The notes: a model not told the origin generated them from the letters alone. 47,884 nucleotides of DNA from an uncultured Parabacteroides sp. (GCA_937890135.1 CALBYC010000024.1:1-47884), one strand, 5' to 3'. Positions 34,298 to 43,213 are shown, counted from the stretch's first letter. Made by a program: numbers and translations.

Positions 34298-34363
34298 GCA
34301 TGCGGCCATCCTTTGAAAAGGATACGGCCATTTGACGAAAAGGATGCGGCCATTTGGCAAACC
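34298..34363. repeat. Three tandem 22-bp imperfect repeats
   Basis: Units at 34298-34319, 34320-34341 and 34342-34363 share GGATGCGGCCAT-like cores (GCATGCGGCCATCC, GGATACGGCCATTT, GGATGCGGCCATTT). They lie between the terminator and the cysK promoter; the rest of the 320-base gap holds no gene that I can see. Confidence 0.65.
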
Positions 34364-34424
34364 CGCCTTGCCTTATTTTTCAGAATACCCTGACAAGGGT
34401 ATTTACAAGCGCATATATCTGCCG

Positions 34425-34432
34425 TACCTTTG
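34425..34432 (+). promoter_or_regulatory. -7 element for cysK
   Basis: TACCTTTG, with a weak TTTA at the -33 position (34402-34405). The coding start is 40 bases downstream. Confidence 0.6.
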
Positions 34433-34471
34433 TCATTATAAAAAAGAACATTAACTTAAATAGAAAAAGAT

Positions 34472-35419
34472 ATGGCTAATATTAAAAGTAATTTGACTGA
34501 ACTTATCGGCAACACGCCGTTGTTAGAGCTCAAACATATTGAAGCTGCTAAAAATTTACAAGCAGAAGTTGTCGCCAAAATTGAATATTTCAATCCCGGA
34601 GGAAGCGTAAAAGACCGTATCGCATTTGCCATGATCGTGGATGCGGAAGAAAAGGGGTTGCTGAAGCCCGGGTCGCTAATCATAGAACCGACCAGCGGCA
34701 ACACGGGGGTCGGATTGGCATGGGTCGCGACTGTCAAAGGGTATAAACTTATCTTGACCATGCCCGAAACCATGAGTGTTGAAAGGCAGAACTTGCTGAA
34801 AGCGTTAGGTGCCCAGTTGGTGCTTACGCCTGGTTCCGAAGGCATGTCCGGAGCTATCCGCAAAGCGAAAGAGCTACAAGAAGCAAACCCCGGGTCTCTC
34901 ATTCTGCAACAATTTGAAAATGAAGCCAACCCGAAAGCTCATGAAAGAACGACTGCCCAGGAAATATGGCGCGACACGGATGGCAAAGTTGATATTTTCG
35001 TGGCAAGCGTCGGTACGGGAGGCACTTTGACCGGTACGGCCAGGGGGCTAAAGCGGCACAATCCAAATGTCAAGATTGTGGCAGTAGAACCAGCCAATTC
35101 GCCGGTGTTGTCAGGTGGAAAGCCCGGACCGCACAAAATTCAAGGAATCGGAGCAGGCTTCGTTCCCAAAATTTATGATGCATCAGTCGTTGACAAAATC
35201 ATCCCGGTAGCGGACGACGATGCCATACGGACCAGTAGGGAGTTGTCAAGAACGGAAGGGCTGTTGGTTGGGATTTCATCAGGTGCTGCTGCTTTCGCAG
35301 CCATCCAGTTGGCCAAACTTCCCGAAAACAAAGGCAAACGCATCGTCGTGTTGTTGCCTGATACCGGAGAACGTTACCTCTCCACTGTCTTGTATGCTTT
35401 CGAGGATTATCCACTGTAA
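34472..35419 (+). CDS. cysK: Cysteine synthase A (O-acetylserine sulfhydrylase)
   Basis: A 315-residue PLP enzyme that makes cysteine from O-acetylserine and sulfide. The PLP lysine is in FNPGGSVKDRIAF, the substrate loop is PTSGNTGVGLAWV, the phosphate-binding glycine loop is SVGTGGTLTGTARG, and GISSGAAAFAAIQ and LLPDTGERYLSTVLY follow. Length and motifs match CysK rather than CysM. It has its own promoter and is followed by a long hairpin. Its position next to a sulfide oxidoreductase-like gene suggests a locus dealing with sulfide, although they are separately transcribed. Confidence 0.95.
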   Translation: MANIKSNLTELIGNTPLLELKHIEAAKNLQAEVVAKIEYFNPGGSVKDRIAFAMIVDAEEKGLLKPGSLIIEPTSGNTGVGLAWVATVKGYKLILTMPETMSVERQNLLKALGAQLVLTPGSEGMSGAIRKAKELQEANPGSLILQQFENEANPKAHERTTAQEIWRDTDGKVDIFVASVGTGGTLTGTARGLKRHNPNVKIVAVEPANSPVLSGGKPGPHKIQGIGAGFVPKIYDASVVDKIIPVADDDAIRTSRELSRTEGLLVGISSGAAAFAAIQLAKLPENKGKRIVVLLPDTGERYLSTVLYAFEDYPL

Positions 35420-35482
35420 ACCCATATATTGCCCCGATAAATCGTGATAGAAAACATATAATACTTTTCACAAAAGCAGTTC

Positions 35483-35522
35483 GGCAGGTTGCCTTTGTTG
35501 TCAGGGACAAAGGCAACCTGCC
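35483..35522. terminator. Long perfect hairpin after cysK
   Basis: GGCAGGTTGCCTTTGT (35483-35498) pairs perfectly with ACAAAGGCAACCTGCC (35507-35522). There is no clear T run on the plus strand, so it may stop transcription by its stability or have another role. Confidence 0.6.
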
Positions 35523-35670
35523 TTGCCTATAAGCCAAAGCGCAGCCACATCCGAAAAGCGTGTGCTAAACGCACTCGTAGATGAAAATTGTCAAGTTCGA
35601 GGCATGACAATATAGGACGACATCGATAAAAATAGGAAAACGAAAAAGCAATTGTTATTCCCCATTTTTG

Positions 35671-35678
35671 TAACTTTG
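35671..35678 (+). promoter_or_regulatory. -7 element for the PurF-like gene
   Basis: TAACTTTG, followed by the gene start at 35715 after about 30 bases of leader. Confidence 0.55.
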
Positions 35679-35714
35679 CAACCACTATCAAACAAAATAA
35701 AGGAATACAAATTT

Positions 35715-37121
35715 ATGGGTGGTTTTTTTGGCACTATCTCAAAGCGTCCGTGCGCGACAGATTTGTTCTATGGCACGGACTACAATTCTCATTTAGGAAC
35801 TCGTCGTGGAGGCATGGCGACTTACGACAAAGAAGCGGGATTTACCCGTTCAATTCATAATTTGGAAAGCTCATATTTCCGAACGAAATTTGAAGCATCC
35901 TTGCCGAAATTTGTCGGGAATGCGGGCATCGGAATTATTAGCGACGCCGATGCCCAACCCATCGTGCTGAATTCTCATTTGGGAAAGTTTGCCATAGCCA
36001 CAGTAGCTAAAATCAATAATATAACAGAATTGGAGAATGAGCTTTTGTCAAAGAACATGCACTTTTCTGAATTAAGTTCCGGCAAAACCAACCAAACGGA
36101 GTTAGTGGCATTATTGATAACGCAAGGCAAAGATTTTGTGGAAGGCATCGAAAACGTCTACGAAAGAATAAAAGGTTCTTGTTCCATGTTGATTTTGACC
36201 GAAGATGGCATCATCGTGGCGCGAGACAAGTGGGGAAGGACTCCTATTGTGATTGGCAAGAAAGAGGGGGCATATGCTGCAACGAGCGAATCCTGTAGCT
36301 TCCCCAACTTGGATTACGAGATTGAAAAGTATGTAGGCCCGGGGGAAATCATTCGCATGAGGGCCGATGGATTGGAACAGATGCGCAGGCCGAATGAAGG
36401 AATGCAAATCTGTTCTTTTTTATGGGTATACTATGGATTCCCCGTCTCTTGCTATGAGGGACGCAATGTCGAGGAAGTGCGATTCATGAGTGGCTATAAG
36501 ATGGGGAAGACGGACCAATCGGAAGTGGATTGTGCTTGTGGCATACCTGATTCTGGAGTCGGCATGGCTTTGGGGTATGCGGAAGGCAAGGGAATTCCTT
36601 ACCATCGGGCCATAACCAAATACACCCCGACTTGGCCTCGTAGTTTCACGCCTGCCAATCAGGAAATGCGCTCTTTGGTTGCCAAGATGAAGCTGATTCC
36701 TAACCGCGCCATGTTGGAAGGGCGTCGTATCTTGTTCTGTGACGACTCCATTGTGAGGGGCACGCAATTAAGAGATAATGTGAAGATTCTTTATGACTAT
36801 GGAGCTAAAGAAGTGCATATGCGCATCGCTTGCCCGCCACTCATATACGGTTGCCCGTTTATCGGCTTTACTTCTTCCAAGAGCGATTTGGAATTGATTA
36901 CCAGGAGAATCATCAAAGAGCTGGAAGGGGATGAGAATAAGAACCTGGACAAATATGCTAAGACGGATTCTCCCGAGTACAAGAGAATGGTTTCGATTAT
37001 CGCGGGACGTTTTGGGCTGACTTCTTTGAAGTTTAACACATTGGAAACATTGATTGAAGCCATTGGCCTTCCGAAATGTAAAGTGTGCACACATTGTTTC
37101 GACGGAAGCAGTTATTTCTAA
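35715..37121 (+). CDS. PurF-like amidophosphoribosyltransferase with non-functional glutaminase domain
   Basis: A 468-residue protein from ATG 35715 (the frame opens at 35652, but the family N-terminus starts here). It has the overall PurF fold: N-terminal class II amidotransferase domain and C-terminal phosphoribosyltransferase domain with an intact PRPP motif (ILFCDDSIVRGTQLRDN) and flexible-loop region (PTWPRSFTPANQEMR). However, the nucleophile Cys after Met is Gly (MGGFFG), the RYPT-type arginine motif is replaced by GIGIISDADA, and the NG oxyanion motif by KIN. Glutamine hydrolysis is therefore unlikely; it may use free ammonia or have another role. Similar proteins seem present in other Bacteroides, so this is probably an established paralogue rather than a recent mutation. 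A canonical purF should exist elsewhere. Confidence 0.82.
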   Translation: MGGFFGTISKRPCATDLFYGTDYNSHLGTRRGGMATYDKEAGFTRSIHNLESSYFRTKFEASLPKFVGNAGIGIISDADAQPIVLNSHLGKFAIATVAKINNITELENELLSKNMHFSELSSGKTNQTELVALLITQGKDFVEGIENVYERIKGSCSMLILTEDGIIVARDKWGRTPIVIGKKEGAYAATSESCSFPNLDYEIEKYVGPGEIIRMRADGLEQMRRPNEGMQICSFLWVYYGFPVSCYEGRNVEEVRFMSGYKMGKTDQSEVDCACGIPDSGVGMALGYAEGKGIPYHRAITKYTPTWPRSFTPANQEMRSLVAKMKLIPNRAMLEGRRILFCDDSIVRGTQLRDNVKILYDYGAKEVHMRIACPPLIYGCPFIGFTSSKSDLELITRRIIKELEGDENKNLDKYAKTDSPEYKRMVSIIAGRFGLTSLKFNTLETLIEAIGLPKCKVCTHCFDGSSYF

Positions 37122-37146
37122 AGAGCAGGCCGCCTTCCCATGATAG

Positions 37147-37176
37147 AGCCGGCATTTCCATGTAGGCATGCCGGCT
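37147..37176 (+). terminator. Terminator-like hairpin after the PurF-like gene
   Basis: AGCCGGCAT (37147-37155) pairs with ATGCCGGCT (37168-37176), 9 bp perfect, followed by TTCAAACC. Confidence 0.65.
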
Positions 37177-37191
37177 TTCAAACCGTTTATA

Positions 37192-37223
37192 TTTGTTTTT
37201 AAAAGCAAACAACCTTATCTTTG
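37192..37223 (+). promoter_or_regulatory. Consensus promoter for the membrane protein/haem lipoprotein operon
   Basis: TTTG at 37192-37195, 20 bases, then TATCTTTG at 37216-37223; the coding start follows at 37243. Confidence 0.75.
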
Positions 37224-37242
37224 CCATAAGAACACTAAAATC

Positions 37243-39012
37243 ATGAAGAATTTATTTTATCCTTTTTCCATGCTGATAGGGATTCTATTGGTCGTGTTTC
37301 TCCAATACTCTTTTCAGTTTTATTTTTTTTATATCGAGCAGAGTCAGCTTTTTTTGTGGGATTCCGCTTATTTACTTGAGTCATTGGCTTTGCCAGGCGG
37401 ATTGAGCCGGTGGTTGTCTGAATCGGTGATACAGTTTTATGCTTACCCATATATAGGCGCGCTTAGCACCGGGCTATGGGTGACCGCTGTCGCTCTTTTG
37501 ACCGGGAATTTGTTGGAAAAAATTTCCCGGGCATCATGGATGGCTATGCTTGGCTGGTTCCCGGCCATTTCATTGTTGTTGATCTCTGTTGACTTCAACT
37601 ATTACCAATCCGGAATTGTGGCATTCCTGTTGAGCCTGCTGGCAGCCTCTCTCTATGTCAGGATACCTGTATTCCTGATTCGTCTGTCTGTGGGAATCGT
37701 GATGTTGCCCTTGTTGGCATGGTGGGGCGGAACCGTGTATATGCTGTTCGCTGTTATGTCATTGCTTTATGAGCTTTCTTGCCAGCAAAGCATGAAGCAG
37801 AAGGCGGCAAGTGCCGGCATGCTTGTCGTGGCTGCTATTATAGCGATTTATTTCTATCATTCATGTTTGGTGGATACATGGGCAAAAACGATTTCCCCTT
37901 CCTTTTATTTTGTCTCAAAATTGAAGCCAGGAAAGATGATTTATGTATCATGGGGCAGCCTCTTGTTCTTGGTCGGTTTGGCAGGGTTGATTAATCAGAA
38001 GAAACATGCAATAACAGGAAAAAAACAAACAATGACTTGGTTCGTTGTGAGTTTCTTTGTCTTGATGGCCATTTACATGGGATTGATGAAATTTGTGGAC
38101 AAGAAATCCCTGCGATTTATGGAATTGGACTATTATTCCCGGACAGGACAGTGGAATAGCATAGAACAAGCATGTCAGGGTAAACTGACCAATTTCCTAT
38201 ACATGTCAATCCTCTGCCGTGCTTTGGCGGAAGAAGGCAAACTGATAGATGAATTGTTCCGCTATGATATTCGTTCGGAGAGAGCTTTGGCCATTTCTTG
38301 GAATAGCACGGAAAATGTTTCAGTGTTGCTTAGCGACCTGTATTTCACATGTGGAAACATGGCATTAGCGCAAAGAATGGCATTTGAGGGCGATGTCAGT
38401 GCGCATGGAGCGCATAACGTACGCATGATACAACGGTTAGTTCAGACAAACCTGATATTCGGAGCTTATCCCGTAGCAGAAAAGTATATTTCCCTATTGG
38501 AAAAATCCCCTGTTTACAAGAACTGGGCTACACCTTACCGCCGTTTTCTGAACAATGATAAATTAGTGGATGAAGACCCGTTGTTGGGACAGAAAAGAGC
38601 TTTGCTTTTTACTCCGGGTGAAACCAATGAAGTATTTATTTCCGGAGGGGACTTTTTGCAGGCTGTTGCTGAACCCTTGTTGGCGAATCCGGATAAAGCA
38701 AGGACGGCATTTGAATACTTGGCCAGCTTTTATTTGTTGTCAAAGGATATGCCAAATTTCATTTCATTGGTCAACCAGTTTAAAGACAAGCCTTTCTTGT
38801 CTCCTTTGCCGCATACTATCCAAGAAGGAATCCTGGTGGCATACGAAAGAGATCCGGAAAAATGGGAAGAATATTCGTTGGATAAGAATATAAAGTCTCG
38901 GTTCGCAGCGTTCCGCAAACAGGTGCTTGCCAACAGGAACAATCAAGGATTGCCTGGTTTGTTACATCGTTCGTTTGGGAATACATATTGGTATTATCTG
39001 ATGTTTAAGTAA
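37243..39012 (+). CDS. Polytopic membrane protein with C-terminal soluble domain, unknown function
   Basis: About 589 residues from ATG 37243 (downstream of the promoter; the frame opens at 37168). The first half has about 7 to 9 hydrophobic segments (FSMLIGILLVVFLQYSFQFY; LLPLLAWWGGTVYMLFAVMS), and the second half is soluble and helical with TPR-like rhythm (NMALAQRMAFEGDVSAHGAH, AFEYLASFYLLSKDMPNF). I do not recognise a catalytic motif. It resembles Bacteroides membrane proteins of unknown function that sit next to a TolB-like lipoprotein, as here: the next gene starts 12 bases later. The pair probably works together at the envelope. Confidence 0.7.
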   Translation: MKNLFYPFSMLIGILLVVFLQYSFQFYFFYIEQSQLFLWDSAYLLESLALPGGLSRWLSESVIQFYAYPYIGALSTGLWVTAVALLTGNLLEKISRASWMAMLGWFPAISLLLISVDFNYYQSGIVAFLLSLLAASLYVRIPVFLIRLSVGIVMLPLLAWWGGTVYMLFAVMSLLYELSCQQSMKQKAASAGMLVVAAIIAIYFYHSCLVDTWAKTISPSFYFVSKLKPGKMIYVSWGSLLFLVGLAGLINQKKHAITGKKQTMTWFVVSFFVLMAIYMGLMKFVDKKSLRFMELDYYSRTGQWNSIEQACQGKLTNFLYMSILCRALAEEGKLIDELFRYDIRSERALAISWNSTENVSVLLSDLYFTCGNMALAQRMAFEGDVSAHGAHNVRMIQRLVQTNLIFGAYPVAEKYISLLEKSPVYKNWATPYRRFLNNDKLVDEDPLLGQKRALLFTPGETNEVFISGGDFLQAVAEPLLANPDKARTAFEYLASFYLLSKDMPNFISLVNQFKDKPFLSPLPHTIQEGILVAYERDPEKWEEYSLDKNIKSRFAAFRKQVLANRNNQGLPGLLHRSFGNTYWYYLMFK

Positions 39013-39024
39013 AATGGTAATGAA

Positions 39025-40491
39025 ATGAAAAAAATAATTGCATTTGTCTTTTCCGGCTTCTTTTTGTTAAGTGCATGCTCGAACGGAATCCCTGATGCAG
39101 GGAAAAAGGTCGATAGCTATCCGGCTATATTCCCTGATTATAAGGAAGTGACGATTCCGACCAATATTGCTCCGCTCAATTTTGGCATGGAAGACAAGGA
39201 TATTAAGGATGCTTGGGCTTTTCTTACTGCCGAAAATGAATCTCTCCAGACTAAATTGGAAAGAGGCACATTCCATCTGGACGCAGAAAAATGGAAGAAA
39301 CTGCTGCAAGCTGCGGCCGGCAAAAGCATCCATGTGGAAATATCGGTGAAGTCACAGGCGGGTTGGGTGGTTTACAAACCATTTGAAATATTTGTAAGCG
39401 GGGATTCCATGGATGAATATATTGCCTATCGGCGCATAGCTCCTGGTTATGAATTATGGAAAAACCTGGGCATTTACCAAAGGAATTTATCTACGTTTAA
39501 GGAAACTGCCGTGCTGGAAAATAGGCAAACGGGCGATAATTGCATGAACTGCCACTCTTTTTGCAACCGCCAGCCTAATCGTTTTTTGTTCCACATGCGC
39601 CAGAAATATGGGGGAACTTATTTGGTGAATGGCAACCACATTGAAAAACTGGACACGAAAACCGAGCAAACTATTTCCAGTTTTGTTTATCCTTCTTGGC
39701 ATCCGGATGGGAGATATGTCGCTTTTTCCGTCAATAGCACCAAGCAGTTCTTCCATCCTGTCGATAAAAACCGAGTGGAAGTGTATGATGAAGCTTCGGA
39801 CGTAATAGTTTACGATACGGAAAGGCATGAGGTCTTGACAACGGACGCGTTATTCTCCAAACAAAGATTTGAAACATTCCCTACGTTTTCTGCTGACGGG
39901 AAGATGCTTTATTTCTGTTCCGCGGAAGCAAAGGAAATGCCGCAGAACTTTAAAGAGATCAAGTATAGTTTATGTGCCATTGCTTTCGACCCGGCAAGTC
40001 GCACGTTCGGACAGGCTGTCGATACGTTGTTCTCTGCCTCGAAAGAAGAAAAGAGCGTATCTTTTCCAAGGGTATCACCAGATGGAAAGTATCTGATGTT
40101 TACCGTGTCAAGCTACGGGAATTTTTCCATCTGGCATAAAGATGCAGATTTGTATATTTATGATTTGATGCAAGGGACATACCATGACTTGGAGAATGTC
40201 AACAGCAACGATGTCGAGAGTTATCATTCTTGGAGTAGTAATGGGCGGTGGTTTGTTTTCAGTAGCCGCCGTATTGACGGGCTGTATACCCGCCCTTATT
40301 TCGCTCATGTCGCTGAAGACGGCACGGTTGGCAAACCTTTCTTGTTGCCTCAGAAGGAACAGGGATTCTACGAAGACCTCATGCAGTCATACAATATCCC
40401 CGAGTTCGTATCTGGCAAGATTGATATTTCTCCTCGTTCTTTGGTGAATGCGGCAGAAGGCCAAAGCGTCGGGGTCAAGATGGCTCGCTGA
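39025..40491 (+). CDS. TolB-like propeller lipoprotein with a c-type haem motif
   Basis: A 488-residue lipoprotein (LLSAC, Cys18). An N-terminal domain is followed by CMNCH at 173-177, a classic CxxCH haem-binding motif, with other Cys and His nearby (SFCNRQPNRFLFHMRQK). The C-terminal half is a PD40/WD40-like propeller (SWHPDGRYVAFSVNSTKQFF, FSADGKMLYFCSAEAKEM, VSPDGKYLMFTVSSYG, HSWSSNGRWFVFSSRRIDGL). If the motif binds haem, this is a periplasmic or outer-membrane electron carrier with a large scaffold. It is co-transcribed with the membrane protein upstream. Whether the cell has a c-type cytochrome maturation system cannot be seen in this window. Confidence 0.76.
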   Translation: MKKIIAFVFSGFFLLSACSNGIPDAGKKVDSYPAIFPDYKEVTIPTNIAPLNFGMEDKDIKDAWAFLTAENESLQTKLERGTFHLDAEKWKKLLQAAAGKSIHVEISVKSQAGWVVYKPFEIFVSGDSMDEYIAYRRIAPGYELWKNLGIYQRNLSTFKETAVLENRQTGDNCMNCHSFCNRQPNRFLFHMRQKYGGTYLVNGNHIEKLDTKTEQTISSFVYPSWHPDGRYVAFSVNSTKQFFHPVDKNRVEVYDEASDVIVYDTERHEVLTTDALFSKQRFETFPTFSADGKMLYFCSAEAKEMPQNFKEIKYSLCAIAFDPASRTFGQAVDTLFSASKEEKSVSFPRVSPDGKYLMFTVSSYGNFSIWHKDADLYIYDLMQGTYHDLENVNSNDVESYHSWSSNGRWFVFSSRRIDGLYTRPYFAHVAEDGTVGKPFLLPQKEQGFYEDLMQSYNIPEFVSGKIDISPRSLVNAAEGQSVGVKMAR

Positions 40492-40658
40492 CGATATGTT
40501 TTTGTTCAATCGCCTATTGGCAAAATAGAACGGCTTTACAGGAAACGTTTTGAAACGGGACAGGAAAACTATACGGCTTTGACAATAAAAAAAGGAAGGT
40601 AACGTTATTAGCTTAGTATTAGTTGAACGGAACAATATCCGCTTTCGACGAAAAGTTG

Positions 40659-40666
40659 TATATTTG
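40659..40666 (+). promoter_or_regulatory. -7 element for the polysaccharide export operon
   Basis: TATATTTG, 25 bases before the start codon at 40692. The preceding 160 bases after the haem lipoprotein gene hold no clear terminator. Confidence 0.55.
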
Positions 40667-40691
40667 CACCTCATTGAAAAATATAGAAATT

Positions 40692-41498
40692 ATGAGAATA
40701 AACGTAGTCGCTGTTTTGACTTTTTTTATCCTGTTTTTAGGTTCGTGCAGTGTGCCTAAAAATGTGACTTACTTCCAAGGAGTGGATGATTTGACACCGG
40801 AACAGAAGGAGCTGATAAACCAAAATTACACTTCGCGTATTTGTCCGGATGACCGTTTAAGCATAACGGTGACTGCGTGGGATCCGACAGTTGTTACCCC
40901 GTTCAACCCGCCAGTCTATGCATTTGCCAAGGAAGGAGAAGAAAAGGTGGAGCCAGCCCAGCAGCTCCAGACCTATTTGGTAGACAAAGAGGGGAACATC
41001 ATTTTCCCGGTCATAGGGAAGGTGCATGTGGCGGGGGTGTCCAAACAGGATGCCATCGAAAAGCTGCGTCAGGAAATTTCCCATTATGTTGAAGATGCGA
41101 ATGTGAATATTCAGATTGTGAATTATAAAGTGACTATGATGGGGGAAGTGGCTCGCCCCGGAATGGTTTCGGTATCCAATGACCGGTTGACTATCTTGGA
41201 TGCGTTAGGAAGGGTGGGTGATTTGACCATCAATGCCAACCGCACAAATATTTTGGTTATCCGGGACCATGACGGACAGAAGGAATTTGGCCGATTGGAC
41301 TTGACAAAGCCGGAAATATTCGCTTCCCCATTTTTTTATCTTCGTCAGAACGATGTCGTTTATGTCGAACCGAACGATGCCAAGAAACGGAACGCCCGTT
41401 ATAGTCAGGCACAGCAATATAGCATAACGGTTTTCTCTTCTATTTTGAGTGCCGTGTCCGTGATTACTACAGTAATATTGGCAATAGCTAAATCATAA
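40692..41498 (+). CDS. Wza-like polysaccharide export lipoprotein
   Basis: About 268 residues from ATG 40692. A lipoprotein signal (FLGSC, Cys19) is followed by a Poly_export domain (NYTSRICPDDRLSITVTAWD) and SLBB-type repeats (VDKEGNIIFPVIGKVHVAGV, YKVTMMGEVARPGMVSVSND, LTILDALGRVGDLTINANRT). A C-terminal membrane helix (FSSILSAVSVITTVILAIAK) crosses the outer membrane, as in Wza. It forms the outer-membrane pore for capsule or exopolysaccharide. Its partner, the chain-length protein, begins 3 bases after its stop. Confidence 0.88.
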   Translation: MRINVVAVLTFFILFLGSCSVPKNVTYFQGVDDLTPEQKELINQNYTSRICPDDRLSITVTAWDPTVVTPFNPPVYAFAKEGEEKVEPAQQLQTYLVDKEGNIIFPVIGKVHVAGVSKQDAIEKLRQEISHYVEDANVNIQIVNYKVTMMGEVARPGMVSVSNDRLTILDALGRVGDLTINANRTNILVIRDHDGQKEFGRLDLTKPEIFASPFFYLRQNDVVYVEPNDAKKRNARYSQAQQYSITVFSSILSAVSVITTVILAIAKS

Positions 41499-41501
41499 GA
41501 T

Positions 41502-43121
41502 ATGGAAATGAAAGATAACGAAACGGTAGATTTACGCTCTTTGTTTATCAGCTATTTGTCTCATTGGAGACTGATAGGTGGATCGGCCCTATTTTCTTTG
41601 GTCATTGCGATAGCCTACCTGGTCATATACCCGACTACGTTCGAAACCGACGCCCAAATCCTTATACAAGATGACAAAGATACTTTTTCTTCCGGTAGTT
41701 TCGGCTTGGGCGAAGCGGCAGGATTGATGAAGTCGTTCGGCATAGGAGGCAACTCCAATTCTTCCATCAATTTGGATGATGAGTTCGTGACAATCACTTC
41801 CAACCAGCTGTTCCGAACCATGGTTGAAAGGTTGGGGCTTTACGTGGACTATACGGAGCCGTTCACATTCGGCTATCGCTTGTACAGAAACATCCCATTG
41901 AAAATATCGGCCGATTCGGCTACCTTGGCTTCCATGGAACATACCATGGAACTGGACATCCACCATCATGGCAACGGAAAAGTCCGAATCGATTCAAGGC
42001 TGAAGCTTTCTAAATTCCGGAAACAAAAAGCCTCTTTCGATTTGGAGTCCCTTCCTGCCATGATAAAGGTTGGGCCGTACGATTTGAAAATAGAATATGC
42101 TGCGCAGGATGCACGAAACAGCGATTTTGAATTGGAGGCAAAAATACAATCTCCGACCAGCGTCGCCGAGAGACTCGTGGACGAGTTCCATATCGAAGAT
42201 TACTCTAAGTCATCGAACGTGTTGCAGATCTCGTGCCAGGATTATGAAAAGCAACGCGCGAAAGACATGCTTTCCATGCTGATCGCTTGCTATAATGAAC
42301 AAGCGGAGAACTATAAGAAAAGACTGGCGGACAAAACACTTTCCTTCCTCAATTCACGTTTGGATGCCGTATTGGGCGAGCTGGCGAAGTCTGAGGAGGC
42401 GATAGAGTCTTATAAAAACAAGAATAAGATTACGATGGTGGAATATGACGTGCAAATGTATGCGGCGGCCATGCAAGAGTTACAGACCAAGCTGATCGAG
42501 CTGGAGTCGCAGTCCCATCTGATTCAGCTGATGAGTGATTTTGTGCGTGACCCTCAGAACAAATACAAATTAGTGCCCTCCCTTTATTCTCCGGCAGGCA
42601 GTGAATCGGGCGATTTGACGGCATATAACCAGATCTTGATCGAACGTGAACGCGTAATCCGTAACTCCAGCGAGAAAAACCCGATGGTGACGACCTTGTC
42701 CGTGCAAGCCGACAGGATGCGCGAGAGCGTGTATAAGATGATTGATAATGCCCAAGAAAGCCTGTCGATGACCAAAAAGGACTTAAAAGACAAGGAAAGG
42801 CAATTGATGAGCAAAATCAGCGGTATCCCGCAGCAGGAACGAGTTTACGTGGACTTGAAAAGGCAGCAAGAAATATATCAAGGCGTGTATTTGGTCCTTT
42901 TGCAAAAGAAAGAAGATATCGAGTTGACGATAGGCCAAGGCAAAGAGCGCGCACGCGTTTTGGATGCCCCTTACACCAAAGCGGCGCCGGTCGCACCGCG
43001 CAAGCTTTTCGCGGCGATTGGGATTATCGCCTTCACGTTGTTCGTCTCCGTGGGATGGTTGTCCATGAAATATATAGTCGCTTCCGTTTGGGGGGACTTG
43101 AAGAAAGAGCTGAGGAAATAG
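41502..43121 (+). CDS. Wzz/GNVR-type polysaccharide chain-length determinant
   Basis: A 539-residue inner-membrane protein with two flanking helices (about 27-45 SALFSLVIAIAYLVIYP and about 505-523 FAAIGIIAFTLFVSVGW) and a large periplasmic coiled-coil domain between them. The GNVR-like motif region is GIPQQERVYVDLKRQQEIYQ, followed by the conserved GVYLVLLQKKEDIELT. It lacks the C-terminal tyrosine-kinase domain of full Wzc proteins, so it is a polysaccharide co-polymerase without kinase. It works with the Wza-like pore next to it. A second ATG two codons later (41508) is an alternative start. Confidence 0.88.
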   Translation: MEMKDNETVDLRSLFISYLSHWRLIGGSALFSLVIAIAYLVIYPTTFETDAQILIQDDKDTFSSGSFGLGEAAGLMKSFGIGGNSNSSINLDDEFVTITSNQLFRTMVERLGLYVDYTEPFTFGYRLYRNIPLKISADSATLASMEHTMELDIHHHGNGKVRIDSRLKLSKFRKQKASFDLESLPAMIKVGPYDLKIEYAAQDARNSDFELEAKIQSPTSVAERLVDEFHIEDYSKSSNVLQISCQDYEKQRAKDMLSMLIACYNEQAENYKKRLADKTLSFLNSRLDAVLGELAKSEEAIESYKNKNKITMVEYDVQMYAAAMQELQTKLIELESQSHLIQLMSDFVRDPQNKYKLVPSLYSPAGSESGDLTAYNQILIERERVIRNSSEKNPMVTTLSVQADRMRESVYKMIDNAQESLSMTKKDLKDKERQLMSKISGIPQQERVYVDLKRQQEIYQGVYLVLLQKKEDIELTIGQGKERARVLDAPYTKAAPVAPRKLFAAIGIIAFTLFVSVGWLSMKYIVASVWGDLKKELRK

Positions 43122-43169
43122 CGGCGCACAGGCGGTGCGGATTGCCGGCCAGCCCGGGAAAAACAGCAG

Positions 43170-43213
43170 CGGCCGTTCGGGAAAACCATTGCGGTGTTTT
43201 CCCCGGACGGCCG
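43170..43213 (+). terminator. Terminator after the export pair
   Basis: CGGCCGTTCGGGAAAAC (43170-43186) pairs with GTTTTCCCCGGACGGCCG (43196-43213) with one bulge and one G-T pair, followed by TTATCGTTTTTC. Confidence 0.8.

Noticed and set aside
34433..34471. A cysK leader riboswitch
   Set aside because: The leader is under 40 bases and has no conserved fold.
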